A DNA stretch of 64,000 nucleotides from Anaeramoeba flamelloides (Eukaryota; Metamonada; Anaeramoebidae): the NCBI GenBank assembly GCA_027625915.1, contig JANTQA010000036.1:6469001-6533000 (forward strand), given 5' to 3'. The notes below the pieces were generated by a model. The model was not told where the DNA came from. It ran no database searches and was given only the letters and a program-made list of their open reading frames with translations. Shown piece after piece: positions 1 through 10,302 of the stretch. Position 1 is the first letter of the stretch; every line of letters begins with the position of its first letter. A program made the position numbers and the translations under genes.

Positions 1-282
1 TAAAACAAGCATAAAATATTCAGTTCCCTTTTAGAATTGGAGGCTTTAATTGATTTATTTTAATTATTGAAGGTGTGATTTTTTTGGAAAGTTGAATGAA
101 AAATTTGATCCATTTATTTTGCAATTAACAGTATTGATGAGTACTATTGATTTTTTCTTAATAATGAACAGTTTTCAAAAAAAAATTGTGAATTTGTGAG
201 TTTTTTTTTCTCAAAACACCACTCCCAGTTTTGCAGAATTTTGAGTTAATTATTTCAACGTTACATAACTCGCAAAATTTGT

Positions 283-957
283 ACAAAAAACAATCTCTAA
301 ATTTTGTATTTTTGAAATAGGCCCAGATAATAAACATTATTATATACTAAAAAATTTTAAAAGGGTTTACAACTTTATTAGATATTAATAGGAATTGAAA
401 AAAAAAATGAAATTTTTCAGTAATATTTTTTTCATTTTTAATTGTAAAATTTTTTAAAATTTATATTTGATTTAGTGGAGAGGTTTTTTTAATCTATTTA
501 TTTAATAGTATAAAAAGAATCATATTTTTTCAATTTTAACATGTAATAAAATATTTGTTTAAAAAGATATTGCTAAATTGAATTGAAAAATGATTATTTT
601 TATGTTTTGGGAATATTGTTTATTATTATATTTTTTTTTGATGTTTGAATACAAATATATTTTCCCATTTTTTTTCTGCAAATTGTTTTAAGATTTATTC
701 TAATTTAAAACTTAAGGTTCAAAATAAAGTTCATTCGTTGTAACTAATTTCAAAAAAAAAGATACCAAAAAATCGGTATTTTTTTCAAAATCGGAAATTT
801 CAAGTAAAGGGGTTATTCTTATCTTAATGAGTTAAATAGAAATCTTTTTTTACTTAGATAAAATTATCATAACTTTAAAAAAATAATATATAAAAGATGT
901 ACAACTGAAATCTAATATGTAGTTTTGGCTAACTTTAATTTTCAGAATTTATTTTTA
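283..957 (+). repeat. Dispersed repeat R1, copy A
   Basis: About 675 bp match 14098-14775 in the same orientation. Shared landmarks, in order, include AGATAATAAACATTATTATA, a block ending TTTTTCATTTTTAATTG and TGTAGTTTTGGCTAACTTTA near the right end. Similarity stops on both sides at about the same relative positions, so this is a discrete element. No coding frame or clear terminal repeats were seen. By eye the copies are roughly 80% alike. Confidence 0.75.
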
Positions 958-1500
958 TTGTTCAAAGGTAGTTTTGAGTAACAGATCATAATTTTTAAAA
1001 TTTGGAACTTGACGTATTTTTTTGAGAAATAGTAAGTCAATTTTTTTATTTATTTATTTTTTTTTTTTCATTTTTTTTCATTTTTTGTGTGCAGCAAACA
1101 GTCATTTAAGGGTGTATTCTTCTTTTGATATGGTGTCATCCTCTCTTTTTTTAAAAGAAAATTCTAAAAATTATAATTAATAGAAGGCCAAGGGATTCTT
1201 GGAATAATTAAATTTCATTCTTTTCAATAAAATTATCTATTTATGATACATACATTTCTTTTTTAATTGACAAAAACTATTTTGAGCTATTAAAGTTCAA
1301 TCATCAAAATAGACAAATTTTGTTAATTTATTTTCTATAAAAAAAAAAAAAATTGTAAATCACTTATCAAAACCAATAAAAAGTTATTTATGAAAATTTT
1401 TTTAAAAAAATTTATTAAATTAATTTTATTGACACCATAAATAAATAAACAAATAAATAAAATTATCTTTATATAAGGTTTTTACTCCTCCTGTGTATTC

Positions 1501-1672
1501 TGGGGACGTGTCGTCAAGTGTTGTCAAGTGCTGTATAGTGCCTAGGTTTTTTTTAATTTGAGAAATAAAAAAAACCACAAGGGCCGTTTTCCAGAATTAG
1601 AAAGAATTTAGTAAAATCAAGATTTTTACTGAATTCTTTCAAATCCTGGAAAACCTAACGACAGTGGATAGT
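1501..1672 (+). mobile_element. Modular palindrome element, locus 1
   Basis: The left part has the GTC/AAGTG-rich leader that runs into TAGTGCCTAGG, followed by the T-run/A-run module. A second palindromic module follows (CCAGAATTAGAAAGAATTTAG ... GAATTCTTTCAAATCCTGG) and the segment ends in AACCTAACGACA. The same parts in the same order recur at seven other loci in this window. It is noncoding. The terminal hairpin found in other copies is missing here. Confidence 0.65.
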
Positions 1673-2189
1673 TTCTATCTTGTCATTAAAATGAAAATAT
1701 TATATATATATATATATAGTATTTATTATTTTTCTTCTTCACTTTTTTTTTATTTGATAAATTTTGTTTAATTGCCCCTTTCTCTCAATAACAATAAAAC
1801 AATTAAATTCAATTAATTAAATTTTTTATCTGATTATATCTCTATAAAGAATTCTTTTAGAAACATCTAATGTATTTTCAAAATAGCATAGTATTTTTTT
1901 ACATTGTATAGAATTCTATTTGTAAAATTGATTATATTAAATTAGGCCCATTTAATACTGATTGAAACTACAAAAATTGGATATTTGTCTTAGCGTATCG
2001 AAATGAAATCAACTTGTAACCCATTGAAATGATTGTAAACTTGAGAAAATGGAAATTTATCCAAAAAATTAACAAAAAAAATATAAAAAAATAGCAAATC
2101 TTATTAAATTTGACTATTATCCAAACAAAGAAATAAATATTTGGAAAACAAAAAATAATAATAAATGAAAAATTAATTTAAAAAAAAAT

Positions 2190-2700
2190 ACTTTAATATT
2201 TTAAAAAACAATCAAAGTTGGAAAATTAAAGAATATTATAAAATTATTAAAAATGAAAACTTTAACTTTAAAATAAAAAACTATCTTAAATTTAAATCCA
2301 GTACCACTTTTCTAAAATTTCACACTTTTACAAAAGGGATTAAATAGATACTCATATGTCTTGAAAAAGAAATGAGAATATGATACATTTAAAAAAAAAG
2401 AAAAATGCAAAAAATGTGATTATTGTACTCAATATTATGAAAAGATAAACCACTTTATTTGGTATTGTAAAAGATATAAATTTATCAGAATCAAATGAAA
2501 AAAAAAAAAAATAGCAAAAATTTTAATAAAAAAAGTATATAAAAAGGTCATACTTACAAAAAATACTCAAAAGCACCTTAATCTGGTTAATCAAAATTAC
2601 GAAATTGATTGTTCTTGTCGAGAATTTTTCATCAAAGCTCTTATGGTTAGAAAACTTAAGGTAATAAAGAAAAAATGAAAATAAAAAAAATTGAAAATAA
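2190..2700 (+). mobile_element. LINE (non-LTR retrotransposon) 3' fragment, uninterrupted at the SWK site
   Basis: A broken reading frame shows NNQSWKIKEYYKIIK, then KFKSSTTFLKFHTFTKG, then the C-terminal zinc-knuckle-like segment CKKCDYCTQYYEKINHFIWYC. These match in order the fragment at 52450-53693 (SSSTILKFRSLTN; CPLCLKYEHKEIIENIDHFL). A Cys-Cys-His-Cys motif after the reverse transcriptase is known at the C-terminus of jockey/CR1-type LINE ORF2 proteins. Stops and frameshifts interrupt the frame and A-rich DNA follows. This copy runs straight through SWK into IKEYYKIIK, so it represents the empty site for the element found there in other copies. Confidence 0.7.
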
Positions 2701-3596
2701 AAAATTTATAAAATAGTAAAAAAATAACCAAATTAGGGTACATAGTGCCCCACTTTCTGTAGTTGTGGTATACCAATTTATTAATCACAGTTTGTGGAAT
2801 CTCATTATTAATAATCTTTCTATCGGGTTTTTACTCCCCATGTTTCAGGACGTTGATAATTTTTAATTTGGTCATGTTAAATGATATAATATTTTTTTAC
2901 TTTAATGTTTTAATTATTTTTCTTCTTTTTTTTTATTTAATAAATTTTCTTTGATTACTCCTTTCTCATAATAAATAAACAAAAATTGGATATTTCAAAA
3001 TGTTTCCATCAAAATATATCAACAAATAAAAAACAAATAGTTAACATTTTTTTGGGTGAAAATAATGTGAACCAATTTCAATAAAAAATGGACAATATGA
3101 TAAGGACACAAATGATTTATTAAATAATAAAAGATAGTTATAAGATATCAATTCTATTGGAAATTATATCCATATTTAACCTCTTGGTAAATTTTTTTTT
3201 AAAAAATTATAAAAGAAAAAAAAATTACTAATTATCACTTCGAAAAAATATATCATATAAAATCGAGATCTGAATTTTTTAATATCTTTTATTAAAGTAT
3301 ATCTATCAAAATAGTTGGATTATTTAAAGTCAATTAAAATAATTTTAACTAATAATTGGATATTTTAAAAGGAATAATAAAATTCGTTTAAAAAAGATAT
3401 TTTAAAATAAATTTTTCTGGCCGATTTGAATATAACTATTATAATTTCTTTTATTTTATGATAAAACTTTTATAATTACAAAATAAAAATAAATCTAAAA
3501 ATGAAAAAATTCAAAATTCTAAAACACAAAAATTAAAAACTAAAAAAATTTATTTTCAAAACATTTACTTTACCACTTGGCAATAAACAATGTTTT

Positions 3597-5720
3597 TTAC
3601 TTTTTAAAGAAAGTTTTTTTATTATTATCATTTGCAGATTTAGAATCCTTGTTCTGATAGGAAGGCGAAAGATCAATTAAAAATTTAAAAGGTGCGTTAT
3701 ACTCATGGTTTTTGCGAATATAACTAAGAATTTTGTAGCATTTTTTATAATGGTTAATTATTGAATATAACTTGACCAATTTCACAAAGGCCATTCCACT
3801 GTTATTAACAATTGAATAAGATTTTTGAAAGGTTTTTTTGTCTCTAAATTCTTGCATCGTTTTTTTCAGCACCAAATTAAATCGTATAACCAAATGCTTT
3901 TTGACTATTGCTTCGATAATTTTTTTTTCATCTTTCTTTAGAGAATTAATTGCATTTTTCACATTTTTCCTTCTTGGAGAGAGATGATAAACCTGAGTTC
4001 TGTATTTTTCTATTAATGCCATCTGGAAAATCTTAGCAAGATAATGCAGCCCATTGGCAGAATTAATTAAATTTTTATGTAATTTTTCCATATAGATTTT
4101 TAATTCCACTTTCACTAATGTTTGAACAAATTTGGAGTTTACGACTATCATCTGATAAAATGCTTTCCAAGCGATCCTATTTAATTCAAGATTGTCACTT
4201 GAACATAAATTTGATAAATGCGAATGGAATTTGGGATCATTATAAATTTCCATTTGGATTGAAGGTATCTTGACTAAATATCTAATGACATTTAAGATAT
4301 CAATTTGAAAGGTTACATCTTGATTTGATCCCTTTTCAAGGATCTCAAATAATTTCATGATTACTTGGTTGCTTATTCTAATTTTTGGGATTGTCAAATT
4401 TCCTCCTATTACTTTGTCTGTGTTTGAATTATTTGAAATTTCTTCAGATTGGTTGATTCCGATAATTAGATTTAGCTGGGATAAGCATTTGATCATGTTC
4501 ACAATAAAATCACTAATACACGAAAAGGATACAGTCGGATAACAAATGGTAAGTTCAAGTTGATGAATAATCTTCTGTAGCAATGACCCGGATAATAGCA
4601 AGGAATCAGTTAAGGTAACCATATCGGTCTCATTTGGTAACCTTTGATAAATTTTTCCAAAAAAATCTGTTAATATTTTTGTTAAAAAATTTGGTTTTTT
4701 AATCATTGATTCATGTTTAATTAATTTAAAATTTTGAAATTCTTTATATAATTCGTCACCTTCATTGCTGTCATCTTCTTCACCCTCTTCATTTTTCTCA
4801 TACTGGCCATCCTCTTTATCTTTTTCTAATTCCATTCCATTTTTATTTGTATTTGTATTTTCCGTTTTGGTTTCTTTTCCGACCCCTTTCCCCCTTTTCT
4901 TTTTCTTTTCTTTTTCTTTTTTCTTTTCTTTTTCTTTTTCCCTTTCCTTTTCGCCTTTCTTTTCATTTTCCTCAACTTTTTCTTTTTTTGTTTTCTTTCT
5001 CTTTTTCTTTTTCTTTTTTTTTTCGTTTTTCTTTTCATTTTCATTTTCATTTTCATTTTCATTTTCATTTTCATTTTCATTTTCATCAACTTGTAAAATA
5101 TTTTCAAATTCTAAAATATTTATTTTATTAAAATCAAAATTATTTATATTTTTATTTTTTTTAATCAATTGTATTTTTAAAAGTTTAACTTTATTGGAAT
5201 CTTTTAAAAATAAAATTGTTTGATCAGTAAATAAATCATTCAAAATTAAATTAGCGTCTTTTGTATAAATATTGACAAAGTAATCTAAAAAATTTTCTGA
5301 TAGCATTTTTTTCCAAATATATTGAGCAGATGTTTTTACATGGAAAAATCTTGATGTTGTCAATTTTCTTAATTTTTGCACAAGATTTATTGATTTTGAT
5401 TTTAGTAACCTTAATATTTTTTCATATTTAAAATTAATTAATTGAATAAAAATAAAAAAAAAAAATGTTGAAAAGAGTGCAGTGCGGGAGGACATGCATT
5501 TAAATACCTGCTCTTCAATTACAATGGGGTGTTCTTCAATAAGCTTGATCAATTTCATACTAATTGTTCTACATAGCTTATCTATTAATTTTAAAATAAT
5601 ATTTGATGATTCTTGAAATTTCTTATCTTTAGATAATAAATCATAAAGTGTATTGAGATAATAGTATAAGTGAACTTTGTAACAAAAATTTGATATTGGT
5701 GATTTTTTTCCATAATGCTA
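3597..5720 (-). CDS. Uncharacterised helical (ARM/HEAT-like) protein with Lys/Glu low-complexity insert; 5' end missing
   Basis: A 653-codon frame runs from an ATG at 5558 to a stop at 3597-3599. The same frame stays open upstream to about 5718 and reads like real protein (LYDLLSKDKKFQESSNII, LKLIDKLCRTISM), with an AG just before it (TCATATAG). The true start is therefore probably in an exon further upstream that I could not find. The N-terminal 150 residues and the C-terminal 350 are predicted mostly alpha-helical by eye, with ARM-like spacing in NLCSSDNLELNRIAWKAF. In between lie about nine Asn-Glu pairs and a long Lys/Glu run, roughly residues 155-260 of the ATG-initiated frame. I do not recognise the family and infer no function. 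Lack of stops over 2.1 kb of this composition argues for a real gene. Confidence 0.75.
5037..5092 (-). repeat. In-frame hexanucleotide microsatellite (ATTTTC)n
   Basis: About nine copies of ATTTTC on the plus strand encode alternating Glu and Asn within the 3597-5720 gene. The unit is a multiple of three, so copy-number change would preserve the frame. Confidence 0.9.
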
Positions 5721-7504
5721 TATGATTTTTTTTTTGAACCAATTGATAACAATATATAATTGTTTTTTTTTTTTTTTTTTTTTATTAAAAAGAAATGATT
5801 TATTTAATTTTTGTATTTTTATTTCAAAATATGTTAAAATATACAGAAATAATGTTCCTTCTCAAGATTTGATTCGAAAGTAAATTTGCTTTGTAATTAA
5901 CTTGAAATTCGATTTTAATCAGTTTTTGGACCATTATTTGAGTAAATTAAAAAATTCACAATGTCCTATCAAGAAAAAAAAAAAATTTAAAACTAATTGA
6001 AAAAGATTATGAATATAAACTTTGTTTCTGTAAAAGTCTCCCAAAAAATTTTTTTTCGAATATCAATTATTTTTTATAAATAACCTTTGAAAAAAATAAA
6101 GAAGATAAAAGTATAATAATACAAATCAGAAAAAAATTGATATTCATATAAGTAAACCTAATCAATCAAGATATTTCCTTAAGAATTGAAAAATCCAAAT
6201 TCTTAGGATCGAGAAAAACAACAATGTTCATTTTGATCTCCAATTGAAGATCCAAATAAAATTCCAATAGAAATCAATATGATTTTTCAACGATCATTTT
6301 CACACTTTCAATAACCGTAAAATAACAAGTTTTTACCAAGTGACTATTGTCTTTTCAATAAAAACATTTCTTTCATAACAATTATGTTTCAAAAAAAATT
6401 GACTATAAAAAAAAAATACAAAACAATGAAAAAATGAAAAAATGATTTTAATTTTGAAAATTTCAAATAAATTTTTTTTTTAATATCCATTCAAATTCTT
6501 TAAACACATGTAATTCACACTTTACAACTTGACCACTTTGATTGAAAAATGGTTTGGTCTGTTTTAAGAAGAAGTAGATCAGTTTAGGGGAAAAAAAATT
6601 AATTTGAAGCAAAGTAACTAATTCTACCTAAAAAAAAAAAAAACAAGAAACAAATACAATTTCATCTTTTGTGTACATAAATAATTCTTCTGTTTAAAAT
6701 TTGTTCTTGAAATAGTAAAATCTAATTATTATTCAAACCCAAACCTTAACAGAGATATTTATTTGGTGCTTTACTTGTATTTGTCAATTTTAATGAGAAA
6801 AATAATTTCGTTTCATTTTATTTTTTGTTCTTTTAAAATTGTAGTGTTTAATTCTAATCCAAGTTTGTCGTTTCGGCTCTTCACTTAAACTCAATTGTAG
6901 AATGTGTATTATAAAATCTATTTAAAATCATTTCTAATAATTAAAATGGGATAGAGTGAAATTTTTTTTTCTGTTTATCAGATTATGGTCAAAAAAAACA
7001 AAAAAAAATGAGTGTATTTTTTTTTATCAAATAAAGTAAATAAAAAATAATTTTGGTTGTACTAATGTTGATTTTATATTTCTTGGTATCCTATTTATAA
7101 TTTAGAAAGTTTTTTTTTTAAAAAAAATTAAACGGATAATTGTTGTGATAAAAGGAAAAGAAATTGTGTCTTTTGATTTTGGTTTAAACCCTTTAAATAT
7201 CCTTAATTTAAATAATAAAAAAAAAAAAAAGAATTTTCAACAAGTAGCTGATAAATACAAAAATAATTGATTTTTACTTGAAAGATTTTTTGAAAGCTAA
7301 TTAAAAAAACAAAGAAGAGATCTTGAAAAAAAAAAAACAAGGATTTTTTTTTGGTTTCATAAAGAAAAATTGAAAAAGAAACTAATAAAAGGGTTGTAAT
7401 AAATTGCCCAGGGTTCTAACGAAAAAATAAAATTTCTAAATACCAAATTAAAATTTTGTTCGGAATTCTTAAATTTTAAATTTTTTGAATAAAAAATCAT
7501 TTTT
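5721..7504. other. Intergenic stretch, no gene recognised
   Basis: It should hold the 5' exon or exons of the minus-strand gene ending at 3597, but I could not identify one. It contains a copy of the AAAGGGGCCCA-type repeat family at about 6070-6545. The remainder is A/T runs without a convincing frame. Confidence 0.5.
6070..6545 (+). mobile_element. GGGCC-ended repeat family, copy 1 (diverged)
   Basis: It matches 57088-57590 in the same orientation and 27229-27907 and 63105-63640 in reverse. Landmarks in order are AGTAAACCTAATCAATC, GAGAAAAACAACAATGTTCA, the palindrome GATCTCCAATTGAAGATC, TTTCAATAACC and a CAACTTG-type right end. Noncoding. Confidence 0.7.
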
Positions 7505-7881
7505 TTAAAGCTGTATTACATAGTCAATTATTATTTGGATTAGAAATAATTGATTAGACACAAAACAGATTTTAAAGATATTGATAGTTGGATTAATAAC
7601 AGAATTAGAAAATTTTTGTTAATAAACCCACATTCTCCAAGACTTATTTATAAAACTGAAGCAAACATTGATCCTGTTAGAATAACAATGTATAAAAGAA
7701 GGTTTAAGTTAATTCAAAAATTAAAAATCCTAGGGGATTTTGATGAATTAATCAAATATCTCACTTTTAGAAAAAAAGAATTTGTAAAAATTAAATTGGA
7801 AATCTCAAAAATTTAAAACAACTAAAAATTGAACTAGACAATTCCAGAATTAAAAATTTAGAAAATAGCCCTAGTTGGAAA
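7505..7881 (+). mobile_element. LINE fragment, post-reverse-transcriptase region
   Basis: One frame starts FKAVLHSQLLFGLEII. It then shifts to KDIDSWINNRIRKFLLINPH, SPRLIYKTEANIDPV and MYKRRFKLIQKLKILGDFDE, and shifts again to LKNLKQLKIELDNSRIKNLE followed by NSPSWKSR. The minus-strand fragment at 57642-57851 carries NDFKNIDIWIKKKKHRILIN, and 52450-52860 carries SFILSQLTYGLEIYN and YLNSWINSFITEICKINRIR, so all belong to one LINE lineage. An 88-codon open frame at 7550-7816 is part of this fragment and not a host gene. The LINE stops at SWKSR, where a modular palindrome element begins. Confidence 0.75.
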
Positions 7882-7883
7882 TC

Positions 7884-8158
7884 TCGTTAATTTTTTTTTA
7901 ATTTAGGAAATAAAAAGAAAATTAAAGAAATTTTCTTTTTATTTCTTTGATTAAAAAAAAACCACCATTGTCCTTTCCAGAATTTAAAAGAATTGAGTTA
8001 AATCTAAGATTTTTCTCTATGCTTTTGAATTCTGAAAAACATAGGCACTTGACGGACACTTTCGTTAGGTTTTTCAAAATTTTAAAGAAATCTGTAAAAT
8101 CAATTGATTTTGGAAAAGTTAACGACAAACAAGAGGGGTTAATAACTCCCCTCTTCAT
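7884..8158 (+). mobile_element. Modular palindrome element, locus 2, with perfect terminal hairpin
   Basis: It consists of a T-run/GAAATAAAAAG ... TTTTTATTTC palindromic module, a second module (CCAGAATTTAAAAGAATTGAG ... GCTTTTGAATTCTGAAAA), a linker ATAGGCACTTGACGG, a third palindrome (AAATCTGTAAAATCAATTG and beyond) and a terminal hairpin. The hairpin (8131-8158) has arms AAGAGGGG and CCCCTCTT around TTAATAACT. Short frames on both strands across it are by-products of the palindromes. It abuts the LINE frame directly after the SWK codons. Confidence 0.8.
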
Positions 8159-9139
8159 TAATAAAATAAAAATTTTAAATTTTTTTCACGAATTTTTCGT
8201 TATTTACTCTACAAACAAAGGTTAATTGTGAGTGATATTTTTCAAAATCGAAATTTTGAGAATTTGACTTTATTTATTTGTATTTAAACTTTAAATTATT
8301 ACAAATCTTTTTACTTTTGGATTAATTCCAAAAACAATTCCAATTTATCATCTTCTGTAATTTCTGCACTTTCTGTGATTTTGCAGTTACTGTGATTTAT
8401 CTTATAGGTTTTTAATAGTGTTATAAAATTCATTTCTGAAGCAAAATTACTTCTTTTTTCAATAAATAAATATAATGGGTATTTGATTTTATTTTTATTT
8501 GGTTAATGTAATGGTTTATTAGCCAAATACAGAAAGAAAATTTTGCAAATAGCGAATGAGACGAAAAAAGATAAATTGATAATATGTAATTCCATCTAAA
8601 GAAGATTTTTCAAAGAATCTTTTTTTGAAAATCTGAAATAAATCAATTGATAAAATATGTACAAGTACCTTGGATCTTAAATTGATGAAATAATGATCCA
8701 ATATCAAAAAATAATATTTTAATTTTGAAAAACAAAATGTATTGTTTTCTTATTAAATATTTTTCTACAACGGATTCCGAAGGATTAACTATCAAGAAAT
8801 ATTAAGTTATTATTATTGTTTATTGTAATGTTATTCAAGAAATCTCAAGATTAATAAAATTTTAAGAGAAAAAATTTTAATTTAAACATTGAATTTTTGA
8901 TGTGAAAATTTTATCGAAAATAATTTTAAATGATAAATAAAAAGAATAAATATTGCAAAAATCTTTCATCAAAACTAAAGTGACAAGTTTTATAGAATAT
9001 TTTTAATTATTGGAAAGTATTTTTAAACTTTAGGATTTAATGGGTCGATGGTTCCCGTGATATTAGATTAATTAGAATTAATGAAGTTTATTTCTTAAAA
9101 TAATCATTAAACAATTAATTAGTCATTTAAAAGTAAAAA
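8159..9139. other. Intergenic, nothing recognised
   Basis: About 1 kb of A/T-rich DNA downstream of the seven-exon minus-strand gene, which must contain its 3' UTR. No coding frame, RNA gene or repeat match was noticed. Confidence 0.5.
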
Positions 9140-10262
9140 TTAATTCTATAAAAAAATGAAAAAAAAAAAAAAAAAAGAAAGAAAGAAAGAATAAAAAATA
9201 TGTTTACCATTTCGATAAGATAACCAATTTTTGGATCATAAGGATAAATATTCAGAATTAATGGGTTTCTAAAAGTTAATCCCAATACTAAAAAATACAT
9301 GTATTTGAGTTTTTTTTTGCTTTGATAATAATTCAAAATTTTTGGTCCTAATTTAGAAAACATTACCATTGCAATTATTAAACTAACTTTGGAATGAATA
9401 ATTTTGGAATTGTTATATTCTAATAAAAATAGGATGAAGTGGAAATTTTTTGGGGTAATTGTATTTAAAAATAACTCTGAATAATTTTGGCATTCAAAAT
9501 TTAATCTTTTTTTTAATTTGATCGGTAAATGTTTTTTTAAAAATCTTTTAAATGTATCCAAAAACATATCAATTTTAATTAATTTAATTAATTTATGCAC
9601 TGTAACTTTTTTAAATTTTTTCGAAATGAATTTGGCCTTTCGAATTTTCTTTTTATGAAATGATGGTGGGTATCTTGATGGATCATACCATGAATTTAAT
9701 GGAAACCGATTATATTTTCTTGTTTGATCTAGTAATTCTTGTGATAAATCTTTAATATAATTTTCATTGTATTTGATTTTTTTTAAATTGATTCCTTTTT
9801 TCAAATCGTATAATGGCATTTGGAAATCAATTTCTATATCTTCAATTTTATCATCACAATTTTTTCTTTTTTTGATTGACATTTCATCCAAATCTTCATT
9901 TTCTGCACAAAAATTTGTTAAATTTTTTTGTTTGAATCCTTTTCCCTATTGTGTTGAAATTAATTTAATTGAAATAAAAAATTAAAAATGAACATTTTTA
10001 ATATTGTAATGAATATGATATAAAACAACATTAAAAACGATTAATTAGAAAATAATAATAATTTTACTTTAATCATCCCATGTTTTTCGCCAAGAATTAG
10101 TATATAATCGGATCCTAATGATTGATTATAAAGTTTGATTAGATTAGTTTTTAATGAAAGCTATAAATATTTTGAAGTGGTTTTGTTTATTTTTAATTTA
10201 TTTATTTGTTGTTATTGTTATTGTTATTATTATTGTTGTTATTATTATTATTGTTGTTAGTG

Positions 10263-10302
<40 letters not shown>

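Larger units (their letters stand above)
1..2189. other. Intergenic repeat-rich stretch, no gene seen
   Basis: No open frame here reads like a protein. The stretch holds dispersed repeat R1 (about 283-957), a modular palindrome element (1501-1672), a short TA microsatellite near 1700 and many homopolymer runs. Segment 1730-1800 resembles 2880-2960, so a further short repeat is likely. Confidence 0.6.

Noticed and set aside
4765-5223. Phe/Ser-rich plus-strand frame and Lys/Met minus-strand frame
   Set aside because: Both are shadows of the Asn-Glu/Lys-Glu tract in the 3597-5720 gene.
7884-8158. Helitron end, because of the 3' hairpin
   Set aside because: There is no CTRR after the hairpin, no TC start, and the internal palindromic modules are not a Helitron trait.
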